Origin: Ischnura elegans
Lineage: Eukaryota; Arthropoda; Insecta; Odonata; Coenagrionidae
Direction of reading: 5' to 3'
Length of the DNA stretch: 64,000 nt
Assembly (NCBI RefSeq): GCF_921293095.1
Contig: NC_060258.1
Span: forward strand, 372,001 to 436,000
Part shown: one piece after another, positions 35,801 through 47,780 of the stretch
Position numbering within the stretch: the stretch's first letter is position 1
Layout of the letters: every line of letters starts with the position of its first letter
Notes under the pieces: generated by a model
What the model was told of the DNA's origin: nothing
What the model saw: only the letters and a program-made list of their open reading frames with translations
Database searches by the model: none
Position numbers and translations under genes: made by a program

Positions 35801-36654
35801 CGGAGCATTGAAATACCACAAAGTACAGTTATTGGAGTTGTACTCACAGTAAAACTGGACCTCGCAAATGAAAAGGCAGGCTAATTCGGCAGTCTTCTTC
35901 TAGCTCAGTGTCTTCAAGGTGCGTCTAAACGGCGTCTTCTCCGGTAGGAAAGTAAGCGAAGGATTATCTTACACCCATTTCATATCCTCCGTTTTTTTTG
36001 CTATTTATCTATAAGTTCTCGCAATAACGACGTTCATAGATAGCACGTTATTCATGTGTTCACGTGAGGGATGTGTGCGATTTCCACAGCAAAGGAAGAT
36101 TTCCTGGATAAGGTGTTGACTTAACAAACTGAGATATATGGCGTATTATTGAGGAGATTTATTGGAGTGAAAACACTGAGTTAACTTTTGATAAAGTATT
36201 TGTTGAAATGCAAGTTTGAGATGAATATTATACTTCTAAAAAGAACATATGCTGACGTGAGCTCTTAAAAAAACAATTACTTCGAGTGAGCAATGATAAT
36301 GATAGACAAGAATGGTATTTTTTTAAAAAGATCAATTTGTAGTACGAGTCGAATTTAATGTCTAAAAAACGGACGAGAGAGCAGTTAATTGAAGAATGTT
36401 AGTTGCGGAGGCATAAATTTAATTGTTTCCATCTGAATAACGTCATTTCATCTTACTAATCTAATGGGTCATTGGAAGAATTCATAGTTGGAACGATCGC
36501 TGGCTCAGCGTAACAAATTTTCATGCAATAATATTTTATGTATTTATTTTAACAAATAGTATTTCTCATTAATTTTAAAAAAAGCTCATTGAATTTGATT
36601 TGAAACAATATTTATTAACGTAGCAAATTCCTAATGGACGATTCATAATATTTT

Positions 36655-36740
36655 ATACAGCCCCTGTCAAAATTTAATGAACATTTGAGTGATCTGCTGT
36701 CTACGTGAAGACTCTAAATTTCTTGATCGGTTTGACACAT
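36655..36740 (+). repeat. 85-bp repeat, left copy in unit C
   Basis: Its core, GTGATCTGCTGTCTACGTG...AGACTCTAA...CGGTTTGACACATG, recurs at 38,140-38,225, and once in unit D (49,760-49,845). The two unit C copies bracket about 1.4 kb absent from the other units. Confidence 0.65.
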
Positions 36741-38139
36741 GTTCTTTGATAATATATCTCCTTTCCAAAATTACATACTATATTATGCATCATTGAAATA
36801 CGAAAAATTCAATATTCAAGGCGCATCCTTACCCATTCTTTCATCAAATCATTTCAGTCGCATTATTTATTGCCTAATGTGCGGAATAATTTCAATCATA
36901 GTAACCGGTAATACTGACCATTATATACCAGGGTTGCTTTTTCCCGTGGTTATTTACCCACACAAAATTACGGATAGTTTGCTATTAAAATTTTTAATTA
37001 CGTTTTCTAGCATACGAGGCCTATATGTTATGCCTGTTGCATACTTCTTTACCAACGCTGAAATTTGGGGTCACGAAGACTACACCCTCACGTAATTCGT
37101 CGGTTAAGAATGTTTTACATTATATGGGATTCAAGTAGTCGGGAATCGATATCTAATAAAGCTCGCGTAAGGCGTCACGACAAATGAATGCCATAACCAA
37201 AAATTGAGTTAATTCGGCGAAGATAATTTGCTGTGAATGTGTAATGATTATGAAAAAATCTTGCGCGACCTGTTATGAAAGCCGTGTTACGCTGATTTGC
37301 GTCGTTTGCGCCATCTATACAGTGATAATAAAAATATATTTTAGAATGTCTATTTTTATGTGTATTGTTAATAACCAAAATTTTCGTGCTTGGTTATACT
37401 TTTGAGTGCCTATATTTTGCGTTCATAGCAGGTTTTAGAATAGCTAATTTTATGGCTGTGTGTGAAAATAATTTACAGGCCAGGCGATAGCTATCTTTTA
37501 CATTATTCCGTGCTCATATATTTAAGAATAGATGAACAGTTATGATGTGTATGAAATGTCGAATTTTTATAAATAAACCTCAAGGAATATGCGAATGCTG
37601 GATTTTTGAGGTTTGAGCTTATCTCGGTTGAAAGGTGGTAACATTTAATAGATCCGCGCTTTTTGGATTTCTGTCTTCGAAATTAACTTGATCGGCTGGG
37701 TATTGGTGCAATGAATTGGTCTTAGTTCGAAAGTAAAAAGAAGCTGTTATATTTTTTTAAGTATGTTGGGTTCAAATCTTTATAATCAGAAAGAGAAAAG
37801 CTACAATTCTAGGACAAGGGTCAAAATACGAAAAATCGGCGATATTTCACAAGTGCATCCACCGTAAATTTTACATTTCTCTTCATTACGTAAATATTCT
37901 ATTCAAAACGGTCTTAACGCTTATATCATCGTGGTTACTAAGACGACGTTAAGTATTGTTAAGAGCGAAAGTGCGTATCCTCCGTCTATTTCATCTTTTA
38001 AAACGATATTGTAAGTGTTTTCTTTCCCTTTTTAAGCAACTTATGGACCCAATACTCGAACACGCGTGACACAAACATGTTTCCACCCCCCTCTCGAACC
38101 CGATTTCATCAAGCGCCTATTGACTCGTTATTTTATAAT
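36741..38139. other. Unit-C-specific segment
   Basis: About 1.4 kb found in no other unit. It includes a 118-codon open frame (36,739-37,095) with no recognised domain and two hydrophobic stretches. It may be an insertion or sequence lost from the other units. Confidence 0.4.
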
Positions 38140-38225
38140 GTTCCTGGCTAAATATAATGAATATATGAGTGATCTGCTGTCTACGTGCAGACTCTAATCA
38201 TCGTGATCGGTTTGACACATGCACG
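38140..38225 (+). repeat. 85-bp repeat, right copy in unit C
   Basis: Direct partner of 36,655-36,740. Confidence 0.65.
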
Positions 38226-38329
38226 TAGGCTTTATCTCTTCTTAACACCACTTACCCGTTTTACCTACGCTATATATCTATAGGTACTCAACATAACGCG
38301 TTCGCGATGTCTTGCTCTGCAAATAGCAT

Positions 38330-38500
38330 GAAACTCACACCTTTTGAATATGGCGCCGGGCGAAGATATTCGTATTTGCCTCGTTGAAAGTGGTTTATAG
38401 TCCTCGCCTGCAAAAACGAGGTTGTTGGATGCAGCCCCATTTGTGCAGGCATGCACCACCACACGTGTAGGCGATTGAGCTTGGTCGTTATCAATTACAT
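38330..38500 (-). other. Conserved patch with shared minus-strand frame (unit C copy of M7)
   Basis: The minus strand reads VVHACTNGAASNNLVFAGED, then ISSPGAIFKRCEFHA, in the same frame as the unit B copy. See 29,820-30,010. Confidence 0.35.
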
Positions 38501-39840
38501 TCCGCTGAAGAAAATGCCTTATAAGGGTTGATAAAGATTAATAGCAACGGAATGTTTTATTGAGGTTGTGAAAACGGTTTCATATGCATAAAATAGTCAG
38601 TTTTCATCATTAAATGTTCATTGTCTATTCCTATGTACTTGATTAAATATACTTAGAACGACATCAATTTATTTTTGGTCTTTCGTATCCAAAATGAGCC
38701 GTATGTTCATTGAATGTGGCCTTAATATTCTTCAGTGTCCATCAGCTTAAACTGAATTAACAGAGAAGCAATTCTTTCAGCAGATTTTAGACTTTTGTGA
38801 GAGAACATTTTTATGCTGAGCATTACTGAACAAATATTTTAGTTTTTCTTACTGATAATACATATTTTATTATAAACTGCTTTGAGAACGTTCCCTAAGA
38901 TTTTCAAAATGCAGTTCGAACGTAAGTTTGCCATATTCATTATTTTTATTCTCCGTAATGATGGTGGCGCATTGAAAAAAACATTTTTATGGTTGTCGTT
39001 ATTTACTAGAAATCGAATAATATACTCTGTGAAGGTTTGGTTTTGGTGATATTTCTTTAGTAATGATGTTGATCAATCTTCAAATATTTGGTTTTCGTGG
39101 GAAGAGAATGTTTACTAGTCTGTGCAAACGATAAAAATGCGTTTTTTCCTGTGATGTGAGAAAGAATAATAAAGGAAATGTATATAAATTATTCGTAATG
39201 AAATAGTGGCCCAAAATACGCTACGAGAAGTGAATGAGCACTAAAACTTAGTTGCTGCGTGTTGATTGATTTCAAGGGACTTTGATTTCTTAATCTTCGT
39301 GAATGCAACCAATATACCTTCCTCCGTTACTATTTATCCAGAACCCCCTTCTTATTTCTAACTTTATTTCTTTCCACTCTACTCTGTTTAGCCTCCTTAT
39401 AACCTATACATCCTCATAATAAACATCATAAATGTTATCGGTATTTGAGGTAATTTTATAAGTTCTTAAAGCGACAGAGAAACGAACAGATAGATTCAAC
39501 GTGAACACATAGTGCACCAAATAAGCTGCATACTATGAAACCATCTTTCGAACATCACTCACACATACTTATGTATGGAATGAATGAGACGAGAAATGAT
39601 AAAAGGCATATGGAAAAAACGTCTAAAACCCTAGTAACCAGTGTCTAAACACCAACAAGTGTCTTTTATTCTATCAACATTCAGTTGAACTTTGATACAA
39701 GATAGTTAAAGGGACCGGCATTATTTCCTCACTTACAAATGTTTCGGAATGTCCTATTTTACTTAAAGATATACATATAGAGAGGTAGAAGGAGGAGATT
39801 GAATGGAATCAATAGTTATATACTCATTTATGTATGTAAT

Positions 39841-40139
39841 CATGGGTGTACCCAAAAAGGGGCAGGAGGGGGGGATGCCCTCCCCTTAAGGAAAAGCCTT
39901 TTAATTAGTTTTAGGACTGGATTGAAACGAAAGTTCACTAAAAATATTTGTGTAAGACATGTAAATAAACAAAGTTTTTTTAAGCAAATGATTTTAAACA
40001 CTAATGAAATTGCTGTTATATTTTTCTTTGTGTTATGATTCCAATGTTACTTTTGTAGAGCTTTTCCATATTTAAATGTTACGACTTTATCAAACGTTGC
40101 TTACCCCTCCCCCAACTTTTGATTCCGGATTAGTCCTTG
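39841..40139. mobile_element. hAT-type MITE, unit C copy
   Basis: Begins CATGGGTGTACCC after TATGTAAT (39,833-39,840), the same 8 bases that follow the right end of the unit D copy (54,186-54,193). This suggests the original 8-bp target duplication. Confidence 0.65.
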
Positions 40140-42071
40140 TGTGTTTTTACACATGAATTGAAATTATTTAGAATATATTGTTAAATAAATCAGTTGATGT
40201 CTTTTAAGATTCTCTTGTGCCATGATTGATATATCTTTCGATCCAATAAATCTTATCAAAAATACATTTTTACCTCCTTGAAACAATTCTACTGTGTATA
40301 AATTAGTCAAACCGAATAATATCTCAGAACGGCCTGTATTTAAAATTATTTTATTGGAATTATTTTATCAATATCAGATTGAAATACAACATATTTGACT
40401 ATTAATGAAATACATGAAAGCATTTTGAGTTCCATTGAACACAAAATTTGTGCATTCATATCAATTTTGATAATGGGTTGAAGACATAATTATAGACGTT
40501 GACATTTAGGGAACATTTGAAAGACAGGACGAAACGTCATATGTAGATACTTATAACTGCGGACCTCTTTTGAAATTCCATAGGAAAGGTATTAGTACTT
40601 TTCATTAAACTCATTATCAAAAAGCAGAGTTGTCTCCTTAGGGGAGGAATGACTTTTATTTTACATTAACGTTTTCTCCTACTTGTTTAGAGTCGGAATG
40701 TGCGGCAAAAATCAAAAATTAATGGTGTGGATTATTTTCAATTTAAATGTCAGAAAAGTTTTTATTAAAAATACGTATTACTCATATAAATAAACTATTG
40801 ACCACATTTGAGAAAGTTTTTTTCTGTCACTGATAGTTATCAGAAAAATTCGTTTTTTTAATATTTAGGGTTATCATCGACTTCCACAACAAAATCCCTG
40901 CTAGTATATTATAAGTCCTTGAGTTAAGATAAAAGGAAGAAATAAGGAAGGCGCTTATCAAGCAACCTTGTTATGACTTTCTTACGGCCAGGCCGACAAA
41001 CAACCAGAGTAATGACAAAATTGATTCCAAAATTCCAACACTTCCACAATGCAAAAATTTTATTCAAGATTAATAGTCCCCGATAGAATATAATAAAACC
41101 CTCGGAATTAGACAAAGAGGAACATGAAAACAATCATTTTATGAAGCTGTAGGTCTTAGTATTTTTTGATGGAATGATAACTCGGTTGTCACTGTGGACA
41201 GCAATTCCAGTTCAACGCTCCAGTGGGGCACATGGAAAGGTTTCAGCAGAAAAAAGAAAACACTATTCCACAGCCTCATGTTATTGGGGAGTATTTTCAA
41301 TAAATCAGAGCTGTGGACCTACTTGTTAATGCAAATGTGTATTACCGCACTGGTACTCAGGGGAAATGGGTCCTAGTTTATCAATTCAATGGACAGTGTT
41401 TGTAGTAACGCCTGGAAATTGTACATCCAATGCAAAGGGAGTAAATTTCACCGGTAGACTTCACATCGCATCAAGCAGGGACGTATCTAAAAAGTGAAGT
41501 AAATGAGTAAGTAGATGACATATCCGTATGCAATTCACGTCCATAAATATTGAAAAAGATAGGCCTAGCAACTCATCGCGGATTCGGGAAGCATGAAAGG
41601 ACGAATTTGGCAAGAGACTTCAAAAAGTGAGACCAGAAGTAGTTTCCGAAACGTCAGTATAAAAGCCATACCATATATGAATGTACAACATTTGTTTTTT
41701 CATTGAACCAATACTGCTTTCATATACTTCATAAATAGCCATTAATTTTTTTAAAATTCAATCTGCAATGATAAAATTAGTAACAACTAAAATGTGAAAT
41801 AAAGAAAATATTTTCTCCTCTCATTTCTTTCAAACCGTAAAGGGTGTCTATTTTATAGTGGATTTAGGTTATATAATACAACATCTCACCGGACATAATA
41901 CAACTTAAAATTAAAGATTTTTAACTATCAAATATAAATACATTTTTCAAATACGTGGCATAAAAAGTCATAGGATTATATCGGACGGTAAAAACGGCAT
42001 ACTGCGACGAGGCAGCAGGATAAAGTATTGTGGGTTGGATAATTGCCTATAGATACCTTATGCGGCCAATG

Positions 42072-42110
42072 CACAGTGGTCCCAATTGCGAATCTAGCAG
42101 GACAAAATTA
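42072..42110 (+). repeat. Transib left end, RSS-like
   Basis: CACAGTG (42,072-42,078), exactly 23 bases, then ACAAAATTA (42,102-42,110). CACAGTG equals the consensus heptamer of V(D)J recombination signals. The 9-mer shares its first six bases with the consensus nonamer ACAAAAACC, at 23-bp spacing. Confidence 0.75.
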
Positions 42111-42506
42111 TTTTTCCCAAAAAACATAGAGCTTTTGTTGTGAAAACATTCAGAATTGCCAAGTTATAGACAAAAACACAAAATAACTCTATCATAGGTT
42201 TTTTCAAGGTGGTTTTATGGGAAAAATTAAAATTTTTTTATTACAAAATAATTTCGTGTTACTTTACACTTTGAAAAGTGTGAAGAAAATCATTTACAAA
42301 TCTATAGTAATGCGCTTTTCTAAATTTAATGAACTAATTACGTTGAAAATATACTCCTAAACACAGGATTTACACATAAAATCGTTTTTCACAGAATGTG
42401 ATCTGCGGAATATTAGTCACCTTCATCATTATTACTCTCCCAACTCTCTTCATTTCCGACATTTACCGACGCCACGTCCTCCATCTCTTTAACATTACTC
42501 ATTTCA

Positions 42507-43560
42507 TTAGGCGGAGGTAATATTGGTTACCTGAGAAGCTGTCTGACATCCATCGAGAGGTTGCAATGAACTAATACTGAAAAAATAAGGATCAGATGTG
42601 ACTAATAGTAGGTTAAAAACATCTCTCATTGTGTCCTTTATTGAGTATTTAGCGCGTGATTTTCTTTGAATTTCCGAATATGCTTGCTTCTTGGGCCTCT
42701 TCGGAAAGAATTCCAATGGGAACTAATACAATGGAATGCAATGGGGGCAATCAATCACTTTTGTCTCATGAATTAGATTTCATGTACCGTGAAAGGCATA
42801 TAATACCATGACGCATGTATGGTATGGTAATAGTATGACGCATGTTTATTTTTTCTGTTTTTAAGCATACTTCTCAAATTCACTTGTACTTATGGAGAAA
42901 CCACAGGAAAGTGAGGTAAGAATTGCTCCAAACCATTGAAATAATTACTACTCCCATCTTAACCCCACTTAAATATCATCGTTAGTTTGAATTCATCACC
43001 AGACCGAAGGAAAGCGGCGACAACATCTTTCTAAGCCAAAATAGTATTATTCTGAACTAAAGCCAGTAATTTGACCTCGGCCGAAGTATCAGTAATGGTC
43101 AGTTCTTGTGATGGGGGATACAAAGGCAACTTTGAGTTCATCTTGTATGAGGGATAAATATCGCACCGTCTCTGGTTGGCCTCTCTTCTGATGTTTACGC
43201 ACTTTTGCTTAGTAGGTTTTTTCCATGGAAAAGGACAAAGCCTCTAATGATGAATATGGTATTGGAATCAAAGGTGAAGACAATTAAGCCTTCTCATAGT
43301 TGGTGGCTCTCTTTGGCATGTTTTCAGTTATATCTTTTATAATTGCAGCCGCATCTTTTTCCCAGAGCTTGGCAATGAAATCTGGCTTGCAAAACAAGCT
43401 TCTACTTTCGATATATCCTTCAAAAGAGACTGTACGCATCTAACAAAATCTGTCGTATTTTCTGGAGCAATATTTCAACTTTTTATCAAAATTACTTTTA
43501 AATAGCATGACAATTTTCCTGATATCCTTTGCGGTGTCTATGTTACAGCTTTCAAATCGT
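42507..43560 (-). pseudogene. Transib (RAG1-like) transposase remnant
   Basis: Read on the minus strand from right to left: FIAKLWEKDAAAIIKDITEN (about 43,390-43,330), YPPSQELTITDTSAEVKL (about 43,130-43,075), GDEFKLTMIFKWG-stop-DGSS (about 42,995-42,945), and a C-terminal open frame 42,716-42,507 with SIKDTMRDVFNLLLVTSDPY. From memory of the family, the T-x-TSAEV-L block, KWGxDGSS (holding the first catalytic Asp) and LLVTSDP are Transib/RAG1-like signatures. Frames change between blocks, and the distance from DGSS to the C-terminus is far too short for the remaining catalytic residues, so the centre is deleted. Confidence 0.7.
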
Positions 43561-44373
43561 AATATATGTTCTACGCATTTAGTAAGTCATCTATAGTATT
43601 TTATTCCTCAGCAATTGTAACAATTCAATACGATTTACCGCCGGTATCTTGAATAGCTCTGAATGCGACATGATTTTCCCCATTGATATAAAAATGTAAA
43701 TAATTGTAAGCCATGTAATAGCTATACCATGAATATTAATAAAAAAAATTGTACCATACAAAACTACAATAGTTAAAATTAAAAATATTTCTTCTCTAGC
43801 GTAATTTACCCCGATATCCTCCGAGGAAATACCCCCCAGTCCCGCGTCTCAACGGCTCTCGTTTGTTAACTTCATGGAACAAAAAGGGCATTATTGTTAA
43901 AAAGCGCAAGTAAGCGCAAAATGTGATGAAAATATCTATAACTACAAGGACGTTTCCACATGTCTTTGAAGGTTTCGCAATCCTACCTCGACATATATTT
44001 TTTATAAGTCAATTTAAACAATTGAAGTCAATAAAAAAACGAGGTTTTAAAGACTGAGAGAAATCTAGTATTTTAAAACAATTATATTTGAAGAAAAATC
44101 ACTCAAAATGATGCTATATACCGATGGCTATAAGATCCCGTTAGAAATTGTCGTTCCTTGCGTTATTGCTATCTAGCAGGTACGTGTTAATGCTAGCGAG
44201 TCAACCACCGTTTGGGTGTAGGCCGAGGGTAGGCAATTTCAACGCTTAACTTTGCAGCTGCATGACATTGTTATAACTTATATAAACGTTGTAAAAGTTA
44301 ACAATCATGATGAAGCATTTAATTGCGGATATCGCTACACCTACGGCAACTTTATTTTTAAAAGTTGCAAACA

Positions 44374-44412
44374 TGACTTTTTCTCGCTAGATTAGCGATT
44401 GGGACCACTGTG
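44374..44412 (-). repeat. Transib right end, RSS-like
   Basis: Reverse complement: CACAGTG, 23 bases, then AAAAAGTCA. The first 15 bases equal the left end. The nonamer-like part is weaker (5 of 9). Confidence 0.7.
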
Positions 44413-47400
44413 CAATGTAGCAAAAACGCAACATTTTGTTCGCGATCCCATTTTCGCTTAACTTACTGACGAAATACCTATAAGCTGTAACATAAAATAA
44501 CAGAAATTTAGAGGTTTATATGGGCGAATTAGAAACTTGAAAAAGGGATTAATTAATATTAGGAAAACATATTTCTCTATACATGCAATCCGTATGCAAT
44601 TCACGTCCATAAACATTGAAAAAGATAGGCCTAGCAACTCATCGCGGATTCGGGAAGCATTAAAGGACGAATTCGGCAAGAGACTTCAAAAAGTGAGACC
44701 AGAAGTAGGTGCCGAAACGTCAGTAAAAAAGCCATACCATATACGAATGTGAAAATTTTGTTTTTTTATGCACCCATACTGCATTCATGTAATTCATCAA
44801 TATTCATTAATTTTTTAAAATTTAGTCTGTAATGATAAAATTAGTACCACTTAAAATGTGAAATAAAGCAAATATTTTCTCTTCTGATATCTCTAATTCC
44901 TTTCATATCGTAAAGAATGTCTATTTTATAGTGGATTTAGGTTAAATATTACAACATCTCACCGGGCATAATACTATAAACATCATATAAAAAACTTCAC
45001 AATCAAATACAAAGATATTTGTCAAATACGTGGCATGAAAAGACATAAGATTATATCTGACGGTAAAAACGGCATATTCCTACGAGGCAGCATTGCAAGG
45101 TATTGTGGGTTGGATAATTGCCTATACATACCTAATTCGGCCAATGTAAAGAAAGCGCAACATTTTGTTCGCGATCCGATTTTCGCTTCACTTATTGAAG
45201 AAATACCTATAAGCTTTAACATATAATAACTGAAATTTAGAGGTTTATACGGACAAATAAGAAACTTGAAAAGGGGATTAATTAATCTCAGGAAAACATA
45301 TTTTTCTTGCGTACCAAGTGACTTGATAAGTGACACATTTTGAGTATTTTCTAAAATATCGAGATACTAGATAAATGTCATTATTATCTCACTAAAAATC
45401 GGTTTAAACTTAAGTTAATCAAATAAAGTGAATTATATACGAATAAAAGGAAATTGAAAGATTTTTTGCGTTTTTTAATAATATTGCGTTTTACAGCTTT
45501 GGTCGAAAATGGCTTATCAAGGTTTGACAGTATTTTAAATCGTCATCATTTTATCGTCATTTTAAATCGTCATATAAGTAAAATAGGTTTCAATTAAGAC
45601 CGTGAACATAGAAATAAAAAGCCGTCGAGAGTTTCGTGAAAATTTTTCTGTAGAATACTATTATCCACATTATTTCTTTTATATTCACATTATTTGAAAT
45701 TATTGATCCCAAATCCTCAAATGCAATAAAATATTCTGTTCATTCTAATTGGAAATTAATTGAGGTCTATTAGGGAGCTCATATCTGATTTTTACTCGAG
45801 ATAAGCAGCCTTGAATGTCCGCCATTAGCTTCGGCCACGCCCAGCCCACAAACAGTATTCCTATCGGCCGACGCCGCGTGAAGTGTGAACAATATGATCA
45901 ACTCGCGACTAATGTTAAGAGCATCAGAAGACGCATTCATCCCATTCCATCGGATAATCCATCGGATAATTTTAAAAATGATCATCATATTGTCGCACAA
46001 AAAAAAACTTTGTACCGGTTTTTGCTTTAAATCTTCAACCCAATCATTAAAGATTCTGTACATATTTTTTTACCACAGAATAAATTATATCGCTCCGCAA
46101 ATCAACGGAAATGTAAACAAGGAGGTGTAAAGTTATTATACTTACTGTTAAAAGGTTGCTAAGGTGAATGAAAAATACCAATAATAAATTCTCAATTCGT
46201 TTTCTTGCAGTTAAATCCGGGAACGTTATGGAAACAAAGTCGTGGGATAAACTACAGCTCTAGGAGAAGACAAAGTTTTTCATGAGGCACAGATATACCC
46301 TGATCATCTAGTGCGAATTATTGGGACACATAAATATCGTCTGCATAGAGGGCAAGAGAAAATTGTATTATATGCAAATGCATGGAATGCATAGTTGGTG
46401 ATGGTAGGTGAATACGTTGAGATTTTGCACTTTGCTGTGCCCTGCTACGTGGGCATATTCACAGTTTTCCCCATTTTAAAGCCATTTCTAATCAATACAT
46501 TTGTAAAATTTTACTTGAATTAACATTTGATCTTTGATGTCTTCAGGATGATGCAACGCCTTCCTTTAAATCCCTAACTAAGCTTCATCTATGAGGCTAG
46601 CAGTCCTCTCTATCAAACGCAATCATACTGGAAGAGTGGCCGTCCTTCCAGGGTTGGTATCACTGCATTCGTGGCAAGAGTAGAGTTAGGAAGGCAAATG
46701 CAGCAAAGCAAGAAAAGATTCTAGGTGATAAACGTGAGGGAATTTCAGGTAGCTTCTTTTGCAAAGAGAAAGATATTGGATTTCGAGGAAAGACAAATTA
46801 CGACTTATTTCTATCCAATTCTTCCTACTCAAATCTTTCAATATTCGTCCATGCCAACAACTTTTTGAAACGCAGGGATCGCCATATTGGATTACACCCA
46901 AGGGAACTTTTCTTATCTCCTAATTAATGGATTAGAATAATCAGAAACGTCGGAACATAAAAATACCACAAAGTAAAATTATTGGAATTGTACTCACAGC
47001 AAAACTGGACCTCGCAAATGAAAAGGCAGGCTAATTCGGCAGTCTTCTTCTAGCTCAGTGTCTTCAAGGTGCGTCTAAACGGCGTCTTCTCCGGTAGGAA
47101 AGTAAGCGAAGGATTATCTTACACCCATTTCATATCCTCCGTTTTTTTGCTATTTATCTATAAGTGCTCGCAATAACAACGTTCATAGATGTCATGTGAT
47201 TCATGTGTTCACGTGAGGGATGTGTGCGATTTCCACACCGAAGGAAGATATCCTGGAAAAGGTGTTGACTTAAGAAACAGAGATAAATGGCGTATTCTTG
47301 GGAAGATTTTATTGGAGTGAAAACACTGAGTGGACTTTTGATAAAGTATTTGTTGAAATGCAAGTTTGAGATGAATATTATACTTCTAAAAAGAACCTTT

Positions 47401-47702
47401 GCTGAAGTGAGCTCTTAAAAAACAATTACTTCGAGTGAGAAATGATAATGATAGACAAGAATGGTATCTTTTTTAAAGATCAATTTGTGGTACGAGTCGA
47501 ATATAATGTCTAACAAGGGGAATACACGACCTTCGCATCGCCGATCGAGCTCAAATTTTGCGATTCAGTAGTTTATGGGTACAAATGTAATATGCCGAAG
47601 GGAGACGACGCACTTCTCGGAAAATTCCGAGAAAAAAGCAATTAAAAATCGTAAAAATGAAGGTACGCTATATAAACGGTTTTGAACGCCTTTGTTAAAC
47701 AA

Positions 47703-47780
47703 TTGGGCGACAGCCCAGTGGATACGGTGCCCGACTGTGGAGGTGAAGGTAGCGAGATCGATGCTCGCTCAGGGAACTTT
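47703..47780 (+). repeat. tRNA-derived module in the left arm
   Basis: GGGCGACAGCCCAGTGGATA with an A box (CAGCCCAGTGG, 47,711-47,721), then GACTGTGGAGGTGAAGGT, then a B box (GAGATCGATGC, 47,754-47,764), tRNA-like in order and spacing. An inverted copy lies at about 49,190-49,268. Confidence 0.65.

Larger units (their letters stand above)
42072..44412 (-). mobile_element. Transib-superfamily transposon, fossil
   Basis: A 2,341-bp insertion has a perfect 5-bp target duplication, CAATG, at 42,067-42,071 and 44,413-44,417. The two empty sister sites (near 33,990 and 45,145) have a single CAATG. The inverted ends both begin CACAGTGGTCCCAAT, then GC-AATCTAGC. A 5-bp duplication and CACAGTG/CACWATG-type ends are hallmarks of Transib, the transposon group related to RAG1. 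Minus-strand coding remnants agree (see 42,507-43,560). Confidence 0.85.
41520..45300. repeat. Local tandem duplication of about 715 bp, split by the Transib
   Basis: ATCCGTATGCAATTCACGTC starts near 41,523 and again near 44,588. From there both copies run through CCTAGCAACTCATCGCGGAT, GTGCCGAAACGTCAG-like sequence and the M12 module. The distance minus the 2,341-bp insertion and its 5-bp duplication is roughly 715-720 bases. Each copy carries a CTTCAAAAAGTG...GAAACGTCAG motif of Penelope-end type. Confidence 0.75.
34640..45770. repeat. Tandem segmental duplication, unit C
   Basis: Modules: M2 34,640-34,870; M3 35,015-35,250; M4 35,250-35,790; M5 35,790-36,060; M6 36,060-36,690; extra DNA 36,740-38,135 flanked by copies of an 85-bp sequence; M7 38,270-39,190; M9 39,203-39,840; MITE 39,841-40,139; M10-M11 40,140-41,080 with a small insertion 40,500-40,690; M12 twice (41,690-42,071 plus 44,413-44,580; then 44,755-45,420); M13 45,420-45,770. 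M8 is missing. A Transib element interrupts the first M12. Confidence 0.8.

Noticed and set aside
36739-37095. 118-codon open frame as a membrane protein gene
   Set aside because: Hydrophobicity follows from AT-rich composition. No splice or promoter context, no family motif, and it is absent from the other units.
36655-38225. An LTR retroelement with 85-bp terminal repeats
   Set aside because: The repeats are too short, unit D has the same 85-mer as ordinary module sequence, and no internal retroelement motif is present.
42072-44412. First taken for a hAT transposon because of the CAGTGG-CCACTG ends
   Set aside because: The target duplication is a perfect 5 bp only if the element begins at CACAGTG. 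The 8-bp alternative has mismatches, and the internal KWG-x-DGSS and LLVTSDP blocks look Transib-like.
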